From NCBI RefSeq assembly GCF_003206065.1, contig NZ_PZJQ01000002.1, forward strand, positions 131,321-195,320: 64,000 nucleotides of DNA, in the 5' to 3' direction. The notes below the pieces were generated by a model, which searched no databases, was not told the DNA's origin, and worked only from the letters and a program-made list of their open reading frames with translations. Positions 1 through 8,294 of this stretch are shown here, in pieces. Within the stretch, counting starts at the first letter, position 1, and each line of letters opens with the position of its first letter. A program made the position numbers and the translations under genes. This DNA is from Salinicola halimionae (lineage in GTDB: Bacteria; Pseudomonadota; Gammaproteobacteria; Pseudomonadales; Halomonadaceae).

Positions 1-44
1 GGCGGGGTGTTTCGTTTGGCAGACCCGGGCCTCGGCATCGCCGA

Positions 45-1283
45 TCAGGCAAGACTCGCGTCCAGTCGCAGAAAACTGTCTGCAATCACCTGGGCGCCGG
101 CGGCCACGTGTCCGGGCTCGGCGTTTTCCGCTTCGTTGTGACTGATCCCCTTCTCGCAGGGAATGAAGACCATACCGGTGGGGCAGCGCGGCGGGAAATA
201 ACGGCAATCGTGGCCGGCCCCCGAGTAGATCGTTCGCCATGGCTGGCCGCTGGCACTGACCGAGGCCTTTATCGCCTCGAATGCCGCACCGTCGAAATGC
301 ACCGGCGCCTCGCTGACGGTCTGCGTCACGCTGATCTGACAATGCTTGGCTGCCGCCAGCGCGAGAGGCTCGATCCGATCGCCCAACGATTTGAGCACCT
401 CGGCATCCGAATAGCGGAAGTCGACTCCGAAGGTCACCTTTCCGGGTACCACCGACCAGGCATTGGGCGAAAGCGCGAAGTGACCAATGGTGAACCGGAT
501 CTCGTCCTTTTCGTCCCAGAACAGCGCATGAAGCTCATTGATGATCGCCACGGCATCGACCAGCGCGTCCTGGCGCAGGCTACGCGGTGTAGTGCCGGAG
601 TGATCTTCCTTGCCAACCACCTCGATTCGGAACCGACGCATGCCTTGCATGCCAGTGACCGCACCGAGTACCTCGCCGCCGGACTCGAGTAATGGCCCCT
701 GCTCGATATGAGCTTCCAGCAGTGCAGAGAACGGACTTCCCAATTCACGCCGTTCGGCATCGGGGAATTGCGCGTGCAACCTGTCGATGGCCTCACCCAT
801 GCTGATGCCATCGGCATCGAGCGCTGCGCGCGCCGTTTCCAGCGTCTTGATGCCAGCGTAGACGCCAGAGCCCATGCAGCCAGGCGTAAAGCGCGACCCC
901 TCTTCGTTATTCCAGATCACGCACTCCATGGAATGCCGAGTGGTAACACCCGCGTCGTCGATCGCTTCCAGTGCCTCGAAAGCCGCCAGCACGCCGAAAA
1001 TACCATCGAACCGCCCGCCCGTTGGCTGAGAGTCCGAATGAGAGCCGCTGACGAGAGGGGGTAATGAGGCGTCGGCGCCTTCTCGGCGAAGAAACAGGTT
1101 CCCGGCATCGTCCAGAAACAGACGAAAGCCCCGTTGCTTGGCCAGATCCGCCAGCAGGCGATGCGCGGCGATATCGTTGTCGTCCAGTGCCAGCCGGCAA
1201 ACGCCGCCTTTGGGCGTACCTCCCAACTTGGCCATGGCTTCGACACGTTCCCACAAGCGCTGACCATTGATAGTCACAGGCAT
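45..1283 (-). CDS. Zn-dependent M20 hydrolase (N-carbamoyl-L-amino-acid hydrolase / allantoate amidohydrolase family)
   Basis: Predicted cytosolic metal-dependent amidohydrolase of 412 aa that would cleave N-carbamoyl or ureido groups, as in purine or pyrimidine/hydantoin catabolism. Visible motifs are SHSDSQPTGGRFDG (about residues 81-94, a metal His and Asp), NNEEGSRF (about 124-131, catalytic and metal Glu), a His in AHIEQGP (about 190), the dimerisation-domain motif KEDHSGTTPR (about 224-233) and a C-terminal GISHNEAE (about 378). I chose the ATG at 1283 because TGGAGGGAAAT sits just upstream; the open frame extends 17 codons further without such a site. It stands alone downstream of rsmE across a 228-bp gap. 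The exact substrate cannot be read; beta-ureidopropionase or allantoate amidohydrolase are equally possible. Confidence 0.85.
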   Translation of the reverse strand: MPVTINGQRLWERVEAMAKLGGTPKGGVCRLALDDNDIAAHRLLADLAKQRGFRLFLDDAGNLFLRREGADASLPPLVSGSHSDSQPTGGRFDGIFGVLAAFEALEAIDDAGVTTRHSMECVIWNNEEGSRFTPGCMGSGVYAGIKTLETARAALDADGISMGEAIDRLHAQFPDAERRELGSPFSALLEAHIEQGPLLESGGEVLGAVTGMQGMRRFRIEVVGKEDHSGTTPRSLRQDALVDAVAIINELHALFWDEKDEIRFTIGHFALSPNAWSVVPGKVTFGVDFRYSDAEVLKSLGDRIEPLALAAAKHCQISVTQTVSEAPVHFDGAAFEAIKASVSASGQPWRTIYSGAGHDCRYFPPRCPTGMVFIPCEKGISHNEAENAEPGHVAAGAQVIADSFLRLDASLA

Positions 1284-1363
1284 ATTTCCCTCCAATCCTC
1301 TCGTATCGAATCCAATACGGCGATTCTGATTCAAGTTAGAGGCTCAACGCGCACCGCGATACC

Positions 1364-1419
1364 CGATTTTCGACCAACGACTTTTGGCCAACAGCTTTGG
1401 GCCTATAGAGTTGGCAGCG
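1364..1419. repeat. Degenerate 14-bp tandem array between rsmE and the amidohydrolase gene
   Basis: Three to four head-to-tail copies of a unit close to CGACTTTTGGCCAA start at 1364, 1378, 1392 and 1406. The last copies are degenerate. The array lies about 100 bp downstream of the rsmE stop codon. No function is evident. Confidence 0.5.
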
Positions 1420-1511
1420 TCGGCTCTGGCGTCTTGATCCATGGGAGAGTGTCGGCGAAGTCGGGTTGAAGATGGTTACTCGGCCGCCATCAGGACATAA
1501 GCGCGAGGCTC

Positions 1512-2237
1512 TTACAGATCGCCGAAGTGATGCTGCAGCAGCGTCAGCGCGACCACGGGTGCGGTTTCGGTACGTAGAATGCGCGGGCCGAGGGTGAGCG
1601 CCTGGAAGCCGGCACGCCGGGCGGCGTCGACTTCGGCGTCGCTGAGACCACCTTCGGGGCCGATCAACAACGCGGCGGCGTCGACCGTCTCCGCCTGCTG
1701 CCAGCTATCGTCGGTGGCGGGATGCAGCACCAGACGCAGGCTCTCTTCACGCTCACTGAGCCATTCGGATAGCGACCGCGGCGGGTGAATCGGCGGCACG
1801 CTGGCACGCCCGCACTGTTCGCAGGCGCTGACCGCGACGCCCTGCCAATGCGCCAGCTTCTTGGCCTCGCGATCGCCTTTCAGACGCACATCACCATGCT
1901 CGACGTAGAGAGGGGTGATCGCGGCCACGCCGAGTTCGACGGATTTCTGGATCGCGTAGTCCATGCGATCACCCTTGGAGATCGCCTGCCCAAGATGCAC
2001 GCTCAACGGGGACTCGCCACTGCCCTCGATCACCTGCTCGATCTGCGCGACGACCCGTTTGCGGCCAACCTCGACGAGCCTGGCCTGCGCCTCTTGGCCG
2101 CTACCGTCGAACAGCGTCAACGCTGCGCCCTCACGGAGTCGCAACACCAGCGCAACGTGGCGAGCCGGGCCTTCGGGTAGAACGATGTCGCCGCCAACGA
2201 CGAAGCTGGCGGCGACATGGATGCGCGGTTTGGCCAT
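1512..2237 (-). CDS. rsmE: 16S rRNA (uracil(1498)-N(3))-methyltransferase
   Basis: Methylates N3 of U1498 in helix 44 of 16S rRNA, using S-adenosylmethionine, on the 30S subunit. The 241-aa product has the usual length and architecture: an N-terminal PUA-like RNA-binding part (about 1-70) and a C-terminal SPOUT knot. Family signatures are ISKGDRMDYAIQKSVELGV (86-104), EQCGRASVP (140-148), the SAM loop IGPEGG (192-197) and LGPRILRTETA (216-226). It starts 9 bp downstream of the secB stop on the same strand, so it is probably cotranscribed with yibN-secB-rsmE. Nothing is broken or missing. Confidence 0.95.
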   Translation of the reverse strand: MAKPRIHVAASFVVGGDIVLPEGPARHVALVLRLREGAALTLFDGSGQEAQARLVEVGRKRVVAQIEQVIEGSGESPLSVHLGQAISKGDRMDYAIQKSVELGVAAITPLYVEHGDVRLKGDREAKKLAHWQGVAVSACEQCGRASVPPIHPPRSLSEWLSEREESLRLVLHPATDDSWQQAETVDAAALLIGPEGGLSDAEVDAARRAGFQALTLGPRILRTETAPVVALTLLQHHFGDL

Positions 2238-2245
2238 GGCTCGAA

Positions 2246-2743
2246 TTACTGCGTGGTTTCGCTGGCCTGGGCAGTGCGCTGCTTCTTCTGAGCGTACATC
2301 GCCTCGAAATTGACCGGCGCCAGCATCAACGGAGGGAAACTGCCGCGGCTGACCAGGCTATCGATGCACTCACGCGCATAGGGAAACAGCACGTTGGGGC
2401 AGAACGCGCCCAGTGTGTGATCGAGCTGATCGCCGGCAAGGCCGGAGATACGGAACAGTCCTGCCTGTTCGACCTCGACCAGAAACGCCGTGGCACCGTC
2501 TTCGTTGTTCGATACTTGCGCCGTCACCTTGACCACGACCTCGTAGAGGTCTTCGCCCACCGACTGGCTGGTGGTATCGAGGTCCAGGCCGACCTTGGGC
2601 TTGAACGGCTGCTGGAACACGCTCGGCGCATTGGGCGACTCGAACGAGATGTCCTTCACATAGATGCGCTGCAGGGAGAACTGCAGCTGCGGCTTATCTT
2701 GAGAACCGCCCTGAGAACCCTGCTGATTGTTGTCTTCCGCCAT
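2246..2743 (-). CDS. secB: Protein-export chaperone SecB
   Basis: Tetrameric cytosolic chaperone that keeps precursor proteins unfolded and delivers them to SecA for Sec-dependent export. The 165-aa product has the canonical core, including [19 protein letters not shown] near residue 23 and an [12 protein letters not shown] stretch near 113 with an essential region for SecA and substrate contact. A polar Q/G/S-rich N-terminus (about 1-20) precedes it. It follows the rhodanese gene on the same strand, as in the Escherichia coli yibN-grxC-secB-gpsA arrangement, but grxC is absent from the gap and gpsA does not follow. Start ATG at 2743 is the only reasonable one. Confidence 0.96.
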   Translation of the reverse strand: MAEDNNQQGSQGGSQDKPQLQFSLQRIYVKDISFESPNAPSVFQQPFKPKVGLDLDTTSQSVGEDLYEVVVKVTAQVSNNEDGATAFLVEVEQAGLFRISGLAGDQLDHTLGAFCPNVLFPYARECIDSLVSRGSFPPLMLAPVNFEAMYAQKKQRTAQASETTQ

Positions 2744-2760
2744 GATGCGTTTCCTGTACG

Positions 2761-2825
2761 TTCCTGAATGACTAAGAGCGTTTCCGAGTGACTAAAAGCG
2801 TTTTGGAGTAACTAAGAGCGTTCCT
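2761..2825. repeat. 20-bp tandem array in the yibN-secB gap
   Basis: Three imperfect 20-bp units (2761-2780, 2781-2800, 2801-2820), each ending in ACTAAGAGCG or ACTAAAAGCG, with a fourth partial unit after 2821. They sit between the rhodanese stop codon and the secB start, where grxC lies in E. coli. Origin by slippage duplication is inferred. Confidence 0.65.
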
Positions 2826-2868
2826 GCCTGACCAGCCTGACTGACCATGAGGTCTCGATGGCCGGCGC

Positions 2869-3291
2869 CTAGCGCCGAACCACCGGAAGGCCATCGGCCT
2901 GCCACTGAGCCATGCCGCCCTTGAGCTTGTAGACCCGGGAAAAGCCGGCCTGGCTGAGCTCGGTGACCGCAGCAGTCGATGTCTGACCCTGCTTGCAGAC
3001 CACGATGACCGGTGTGTCCTTGTGCTTTTCGATCTGCGGCAGGCGATCCTTGAGGCGTGACTGCGGAATGTTCTTGGCGCCAGCGATATGGCCCGCCTTG
3101 AACTCGTTGCTCTCGCGGATATCGATCACCACACCGTCTTCGCGGTTGATCAGTGAAGTGGTTTCGGTGGTGGAGACGCCTGAAGCGCCGCCGCGCTTGG
3201 CCTCGAATGCCAGCCACGCCAGCAGCACGACCAGAAAGGCGCTGACCAGCAGCGGGTGGTTTTCGACGAATTCGAACAACTGATCGATCAT
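2869..3291 (-). CDS. yibN: Membrane-anchored rhodanese-like protein (YibN type)
   Basis: A 140-aa single rhodanese domain tethered to the inner membrane. A hydrophobic segment (about residues 14-30) is followed by the rhodanese fold with VVIDIRESNEFKAGHIAGA (about 54-72) and the active-site loop CKQGQTST, in which Cys99 would carry the persulfide sulfur. C-terminal motif GGMAQW is also typical. Gene order relative to secB downstream and gpmI divergently upstream matches E. coli yibN. The precise sulfur acceptor is unknown. A TATAAT hexamer on this strand at 3463-3468 could be its -10 element, giving a leader of about 165 nt; the -35 is not convincing. Confidence 0.88.
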   Translation of the reverse strand: MIDQLFEFVENHPLLVSAFLVVLLAWLAFEAKRGGASGVSTTETTSLINREDGVVIDIRESNEFKAGHIAGAKNIPQSRLKDRLPQIEKHKDTPVIVVCKQGQTSTAAVTELSQAGFSRVYKLKGGMAQWQADGLPVVRR

Positions 3292-3674
3292 GGGTCTGCC
3301 GACACTCTAAATCTGGGGCCAATGGGATCGCAAAACGCCTTCATGGCGTGCGACTCCGCCCTTGGCGCGTCTGCATCAAATCACGTCCGCAAGCTGGCAT
3401 GAAAGCCTTCGTTGCTCGGGACGCGAGCGGCTGATAATCCTGGCCCGCTAGCGGGCGCCGGCCATTATACACGAGGCCGCCGTTGAAACGAGGAAGGCGC
3501 GGGTGCTCCGGCATTCCGAGGTCGGCGGCTGACCCCACTCACTCGGTGCGCTATCCTTCAGGACTCTGATTACTAAACGACGAATATCAAAACGGCAGAT
3601 TCCAGGACGACTGATCCCGACGCCGCTGGTTTCGACACGACTCACCCCGTTCATCCGAATTTTCGAGGCTTGTC
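3292..3674. other. Divergent intergenic region yibN / gpmI
   Basis: This 383-bp stretch separates two divergent genes and should hold both promoters. A TATAAT-like -10 for the minus strand is visible at 3463-3468. No equally clear promoter for gpmI could be read, and the short open frames here show no plausible coding character. Small inverted sequences such as CCCGCTAGCGGG near 3444 are present. Confidence 0.5.
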
Positions 3675-5279
3675 ATGGCAGATACTTCTCGCATTCCGCG
3701 CCCCGTCGCGTTGTTGATTCTCGATGGCTATGGTCAAAACGATGATAGCGCCAACAATGCCGTTGCCGCCGCCGATACACCGGTGATGGATCGTCTCAAG
3801 CGCGATTTCCCCAACACCCTGATTCACACCGATGGCCCTTACGTCGGCCTGCCGGACGGGCAGATGGGCAACTCCGAAGTCGGCCACATGAACATCGGCG
3901 CCGGGCGAATCGTCTACCAGGACTTCACCCGCGTCACCAAGGCGATCGCCGACGACGCGTTGAAGACGAACGAGGCGCTCACCGCGCCAATCGATGACGC
4001 GGTCGCCAACGACGGCGCCGTGCATCTGATGGGTCTGCTCTCTCCCGGTGGCGTGCATAGCCACGAGGACCACCTGCTGGCGATGGCGGAACTCGCTGCC
4101 AGCCGTGGCGCCAAGCGGATCTACCTCCACGCCTTCACCGACGGCCGCGATACCGCGCCCAAGAGTGCCGGCGCCTCGATCGAGCGAGCCAACGCCAAGC
4201 TGGCCGAGCTGGTCGGTGCCGACCATGGCTTCGTCGCGTCGGTGGTGGGTCGTTACTTTGCCATGGACCGCGACAACCGCTGGGATCGTGTCGAGAAAGC
4301 CTATCGCGTGGTGCGCTTCGGCGAGGGCGAGTACGTCGCCGACAGTGCCGAAGCCGGGCTGGCAGCGGCGTACGAACGCGGCGAGACCGATGAGTTCGTC
4401 GGCGCGACTGCCGTGCGGCCCCCACAAGGCGAGAGAGTCGGCGACAAGATCGTCATGGCCGACGGCGACGCCGCCCTGTTCCTGAATTTCCGCGCCGATC
4501 GTGCCCGCGAGCTGACCCGCGCCTTCGTCAATCCGGATTTCAACGACTTCGATCGTGGCGAGCGGATCAAACTGGCCGGCGAGGGTCTGGTGACACTGAC
4601 CCACTACGCCGACGACATCGACACGCCCGCCGCCTTCCCGCCCAACGATCTGGTCAACACTCTGGGCGAGGTCGCGGAGAGCCATGGCCTGACCCAGCTG
4701 CGCATTGCCGAGACGGAAAAATACGCCCACGTCACGTTCTTCTTCTCCGGCGGTCGCGAGGCCGAGTTCAAGGGTGAAGATCGCGCCATGATCCCGTCGC
4801 CGAAAGACGTCAAGACCTACGACGAGAAGCCGGAGATGAGCGCTTACGAGCTGACCGATACGCTGGTCAAGGCGATCGAGGCCGGCAAGTACGATCTGAT
4901 CGTCTGCAACTATGCCAATGGCGACATGGTCGGCCACTCCGGCGACTTGAAAGCGGCCACCAAGGCGATCGAGACGGTAGACGTGTGTCTCGGCCGCGTG
5001 GTCGAGGCGATCCAGAAGGCCGGCGGCGAATGTCTGGTCACCGCCGATCATGGCAATGCGGAGATGATGGTTAATCCCGAAACCGGCAATCCCCACACCT
5101 CTCACACCACGTTCATGGTGCCGCTGGTCTATGTCTGTCAAAACCAGGCCGATCAGAATAGGGCGGCCAGGCTCAAGCCGGATGGGCGACTGTGCGATCT
5201 GGCACCGACACTGCTGCACATGCTGCAGCAGCCCGCGCCCGAAGAGATGACCGGCAATGTGCTGATCGAAGATGCGTGA
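3675..5279 (+). CDS. gpmI: 2,3-bisphosphoglycerate-independent phosphoglycerate mutase
   Basis: Interconverts 3- and 2-phosphoglycerate in glycolysis and gluconeogenesis, using Mn2+ and a phosphoserine intermediate. The 534-aa protein belongs to the alkaline-phosphatase superfamily. LILDGYG (14-20) holds the first metal Asp, MGNSEVGH (64-71) holds the catalytic Ser67, GDMVGHSGD (near 416) and TADHGNAE (near 456) hold further metal ligands. Length is slightly above the E. coli enzyme (514 aa). The ATG at 3675 fits the conserved N-terminus. It is followed by envC and ctpA on the same strand, the order known from Pseudomonas. Confidence 0.97.
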   Translation: MADTSRIPRPVALLILDGYGQNDDSANNAVAAADTPVMDRLKRDFPNTLIHTDGPYVGLPDGQMGNSEVGHMNIGAGRIVYQDFTRVTKAIADDALKTNEALTAPIDDAVANDGAVHLMGLLSPGGVHSHEDHLLAMAELAASRGAKRIYLHAFTDGRDTAPKSAGASIERANAKLAELVGADHGFVASVVGRYFAMDRDNRWDRVEKAYRVVRFGEGEYVADSAEAGLAAAYERGETDEFVGATAVRPPQGERVGDKIVMADGDAALFLNFRADRARELTRAFVNPDFNDFDRGERIKLAGEGLVTLTHYADDIDTPAAFPPNDLVNTLGEVAESHGLTQLRIAETEKYAHVTFFFSGGREAEFKGEDRAMIPSPKDVKTYDEKPEMSAYELTDTLVKAIEAGKYDLIVCNYANGDMVGHSGDLKAATKAIETVDVCLGRVVEAIQKAGGECLVTADHGNAEMMVNPETGNPHTSHTTFMVPLVYVCQNQADQNRAARLKPDGRLCDLAPTLLHMLQQPAPEEMTGNVLIEDA

Positions 5280-5324
5280 CGCGGGTTCGCCATTCATCGT
5301 CATCCACGAGGGAGTCCGCCCGAC

Positions 5325-6503
5325 GTGAATCGTAGGCAAGTCAGGCGTCTCTCTCGGTCCAGATCAGGTAGCGGTACGATTGCATTCTTGCTGGCCAGCA
5401 GCCTGCTGCTGGCCGGTCCCGCTCTGGGTCAGGCCAATCCGCAGGAAGCCCGAGCCAGACTGGATAGTCTGGCGACCGATATCCAGGCACTACAGGGGAA
5501 GCTTGAAAATACCCAGGCTGCTCGCGGTGATGCCCAGGACGAGCTGGAACAGGTCGAGACGGCGATCGGCCAGACCCACAAGCGCCTGGATGCCCTCCAG
5601 ACCGAGCGCCATCAGCTCGATGGCGAAGTCGACAAGCTTCAGCACAAGCGCAAGACGCTGGCGGCCGATCGCGACCAGCAGCGCGAGGCGCTGGCACGCC
5701 AGTTCGACGCGCTCTATCGTCTTGGCACCACGCCCCAACTGAAGTTGTTACTCAATCAGGATGATCCTGCCGAGGTCGACCGGCTCCAGCACTATCTCAA
5801 TGCGCTCTCCTCGGCGCGGCGCGACAAGCTCGAGCAGCTGCGCGCGCTCAACCAGCAACTGGACGACAATCTGGCGGCGATCGACCAGCGCCGCTCGCGC
5901 CTGGATGAGGTGCAGACCGACCTCGAACAGCAGCGCCAGCAACTGGCTTCGGGCTTGAAGGAACGTCAGGCACTGGTGGCCAAGCTCAGTGGCCGCTATG
6001 ACAGCGAGCAGTCTCGGCTCGAGGATCTCAATCAGGACAGGGCCCACGTCGAACGTCTGCTGAACCGTATGCAGAAAGAGCTCGCCAATCTGAAGAAGCC
6101 GCCGCCCTCGACCGCTATTCGGCAGACGCGCGGCGGCCTGCCATGGCCGGTACAAGGGTCGATGCTGTCGAGTTACGGCAGTGGCGACGGGGTCAATCGC
6201 AACGGCATTCTGATCGGCGCGCCGGAAGGCACCGCGATCAAGGCAGTGCATGCCGGCCGGGTGGTCTTCGCCAACTGGATGCGCGGTTTCGGCAATCTGC
6301 TGATTCTCGATCACGGCGACGGCATTCTGACGCTGTATGCCCACCTTCAGCAGATCGACGTCGATCCCGGACAGCAGGTGGACAATGGCCAGACGGTTGG
6401 CGCCGTCGGCAATACCGGCGGCCAGTCGCGCTCGGCGCTCTATTTCGAAGTGCGCCAGAACGGCAATCCGATCGATCCGAGCCGCTGGATCGGACGACGC
6501 TGA
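5325..6503 (+). CDS. envC: Murein hydrolase activator EnvC
   Basis: Periplasmic factor recruited by FtsEX that activates the AmiA/AmiB amidases during septal peptidoglycan splitting. The 392-aa protein has a signal-peptide-like N-terminus (about 1-36, ending LLLAGPALGQA), a long glutamine- and leucine-rich coiled coil (about 40-260) and a C-terminal LytM/M23 domain (about 285-390). The LytM domain is degenerate: the HxH motif is replaced by ALYFEV (near 370) and the first zinc ligands are not seen, as expected for an activator rather than a peptidase. The start codon is GTG. It lies 45 bp after gpmI, probably in one operon with it and ctpA. Confidence 0.92.
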   Translation: MNRRQVRRLSRSRSGSGTIAFLLASSLLLAGPALGQANPQEARARLDSLATDIQALQGKLENTQAARGDAQDELEQVETAIGQTHKRLDALQTERHQLDGEVDKLQHKRKTLAADRDQQREALARQFDALYRLGTTPQLKLLLNQDDPAEVDRLQHYLNALSSARRDKLEQLRALNQQLDDNLAAIDQRRSRLDEVQTDLEQQRQQLASGLKERQALVAKLSGRYDSEQSRLEDLNQDRAHVERLLNRMQKELANLKKPPPSTAIRQTRGGLPWPVQGSMLSSYGSGDGVNRNGILIGAPEGTAIKAVHAGRVVFANWMRGFGNLLILDHGDGILTLYAHLQQIDVDPGQQVDNGQTVGAVGNTGGQSRSALYFEVRQNGNPIDPSRWIGRR

Positions 6504-6633
6504 TCGACCTGGCTCTCTGTAACCACCGGTTGCGCTGGATCATCCCCCCGCCGAAACGCTATGCTGGTTATCAAACGCCGTTCCCTCACCGGGACGGCTG
6601 GGTGGCGTCAGAGGCTTTTTTCACACGCCGTTT

Positions 6634-6689
6634 GTTCACAGGCCTCTGTACATAGGGCTTCGTACACAGGGCTTTTATTCACAAGCCCA
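6634..6689. repeat. Degenerate 14-bp tandem array between envC and ctpA
   Basis: Units GTTCACAGGCCTCT (6634), GTACATAGGGCTTC (6648) and GTACACAGGGCTTT (6662) follow one another with a 14-bp period, with a weaker copy after 6676. The array lies in the 254-bp gap after the envC stop codon. No promoter or gene was recognised in it. Confidence 0.55.
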
Positions 6690-6757
6690 GGTTCGAGGTC
6701 GGCGGATCGGGATCCGCGGCGCCAACGAACCTATTCAGCTCGAGTCGCGGAGACCGC

Positions 6758-8203
6758 ATGCATTCAAGCCGCCTGATTCCACGTGCCAAAAGGCTACGTA
6801 CTGCCGGACGCCAGACTCGAGGTGCTGCCTTCGCCCGCCCGCTAATGGGTTCGTTGCTGTTCGCGCTGATCCCCGTCATGGGATTGGCTCCGGCCGCTCA
6901 GGCGCAGACCGACAGCGCTGGCGACGTTCCCGCTCAGACTCAAGGCGGCGGTCTCAGCCAGGCCGAACAGGATGCCGCCAACGGCTTGCCGGTGGAGGAC
7001 GTCCGGACCTTCGCCGAGGTCTTCGAACGCATCAAGCGCACCTATGTGGAAAAGGTCGACGACAAGACGCTGCTGCGCAATGCCATGCGCGGCATGCTCA
7101 GCCAGCTCGATCCGCACTCCGAATATCTCGATGCCGATGCCTTCCAGAATCTCCGTGAAACGACCGAAGGCGAGTTCAGCGGCGTCGGGATCGAGGTTGG
7201 CTTGCGCGACGATCAACTGACCGTCATCGCGCCGATCGACGACACTCCGGCCGCCCGCGCCGGCGTTCAACCGGGCGATCGCATCGTCGCCATCGACGGC
7301 ACCCCGACCAATAATTTGAGCCTGCAGGAAGCCGTGGATCTGATGCGCGGGGATGCCGGCACCGATATCGAGTTGACGCTGTTGCGAGACGGCGAGCAGG
7401 AGCCGCGCGATCTCACGCTGACACGCGAGTCGATCCAGTCCGAGAGCGTTTCCAGTCGTCTCGTCGAGCCCGGCTACGGCTATCTGCGGATCAGCCAGTT
7501 CCAGAGCCGCACCGGTGAGCAGACCCGCGACGCGCTGGAGTCGTTGACGAAATCGGGGCCGCTGCAAGGGTTGGTGCTCGACCTGCGCAACAACCCGGGC
7601 GGCGTGCTTTCCAGCGCCGTCGACGTTGCCGACCAGTTCCTCTCCAGCGGGCTGGTGGTTTACACCAAGGGACGCCTGCCGGACGACGACATGCGCTTTA
7701 CCGCAAACACCGCGACCGTGGCCCCGGACGTGCCGCTGGTGGTGCTGATCAATGGCGGCAGCGCTTCCGCCGCCGAGATCGTCGCTGGCGCGTTGCAGGA
7801 TCAGGGGCGAGGGGTACTAATGGGCACGCGCAGCTTCGGCAAGGGCTCAGTACAGCAGGTGATGCCGCTCGGCAACGGCGATGGTCTCAAGCTCACCACC
7901 GCACGTTACTACACCCCCAGCGGACGCTCGATTCAGGCCGAAGGTATCGCCCCGGACGTTCGCGTGGTCAGGGGCCGACTGGAAGTGGAAGAGAGCAGCG
8001 GCCTGCAGCTGCGTGAATCCAGCCTGCGCGGTCATCTGCTGAATGGTGACCCCACCACTCCTGGTGACAATCCCGAGACGCCGGTCGCCGCCGACGATTA
8101 CCAACTGAGTGAAGCGCTGAACCTGCTCAAGGCGCTCAACGTGGTGCAGCGGAACCGTTCGGGTGCGGCGGCCGCCACCACCGACAAGGCGCCATCCCCC
8201 TGA
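6758..8203 (+). CDS. ctpA: Carboxyl-terminal processing peptidase (S41 family)
   Basis: Exported serine protease that trims or degrades envelope proteins from their C-termini; in Pseudomonas CtpA-type enzymes control peptidoglycan cross-link hydrolases. The 481-aa protein has a basic then hydrophobic N-terminus (signal peptide, about 28-50), a PDZ domain (about 138-220, GVGIEVGLRDDQLTV then AGVQPGDRIVAIDG) and the S41 catalytic core. The catalytic pair is Ser337 in GGSASAAEI and Lys362 in SFGKG, 25 residues apart as in the family. An alternative start is the ATG at 6845. Position after envC matches Pseudomonas. A strong hairpin follows the gene. Confidence 0.93.
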   Translation: MHSSRLIPRAKRLRTAGRQTRGAAFARPLMGSLLFALIPVMGLAPAAQAQTDSAGDVPAQTQGGGLSQAEQDAANGLPVEDVRTFAEVFERIKRTYVEKVDDKTLLRNAMRGMLSQLDPHSEYLDADAFQNLRETTEGEFSGVGIEVGLRDDQLTVIAPIDDTPAARAGVQPGDRIVAIDGTPTNNLSLQEAVDLMRGDAGTDIELTLLRDGEQEPRDLTLTRESIQSESVSSRLVEPGYGYLRISQFQSRTGEQTRDALESLTKSGPLQGLVLDLRNNPGGVLSSAVDVADQFLSSGLVVYTKGRLPDDDMRFTANTATVAPDVPLVVLINGGSASAAEIVAGALQDQGRGVLMGTRSFGKGSVQQVMPLGNGDGLKLTTARYYTPSGRSIQAEGIAPDVRVVRGRLEVEESSGLQLRESSLRGHLLNGDPTTPGDNPETPVAADDYQLSEALNLLKALNVVQRNRSGAAAATTDKAPSP

Positions 8204-8236
8204 GTGGCTTCCTGAACGTGGAAACGAACGCCAAAC

Positions 8237-8267
8237 CAAAACGGCTGCCTTTCAGGCAGCCGTTTTT
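8237..8267. terminator. Bidirectional rho-independent terminator between ctpA and ubiI
   Basis: A stem AAACGGCTGCCT / AGGCAGCCGTTT with a short loop, followed by T residues on the plus strand and by T residues on the minus strand as well. It serves the convergent genes ctpA and ubiI. Confidence 0.9.
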
Positions 8268-8294
8268 GATGGGTCTGTCATCACGAAGCGTCAA

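Noticed and set aside
3651-5339. Long minus-strand open frame opposite gpmI
   Set aside because: It is antisense to an unmistakable gpmI and shows no family motifs, as expected from a GC-rich codon shadow.
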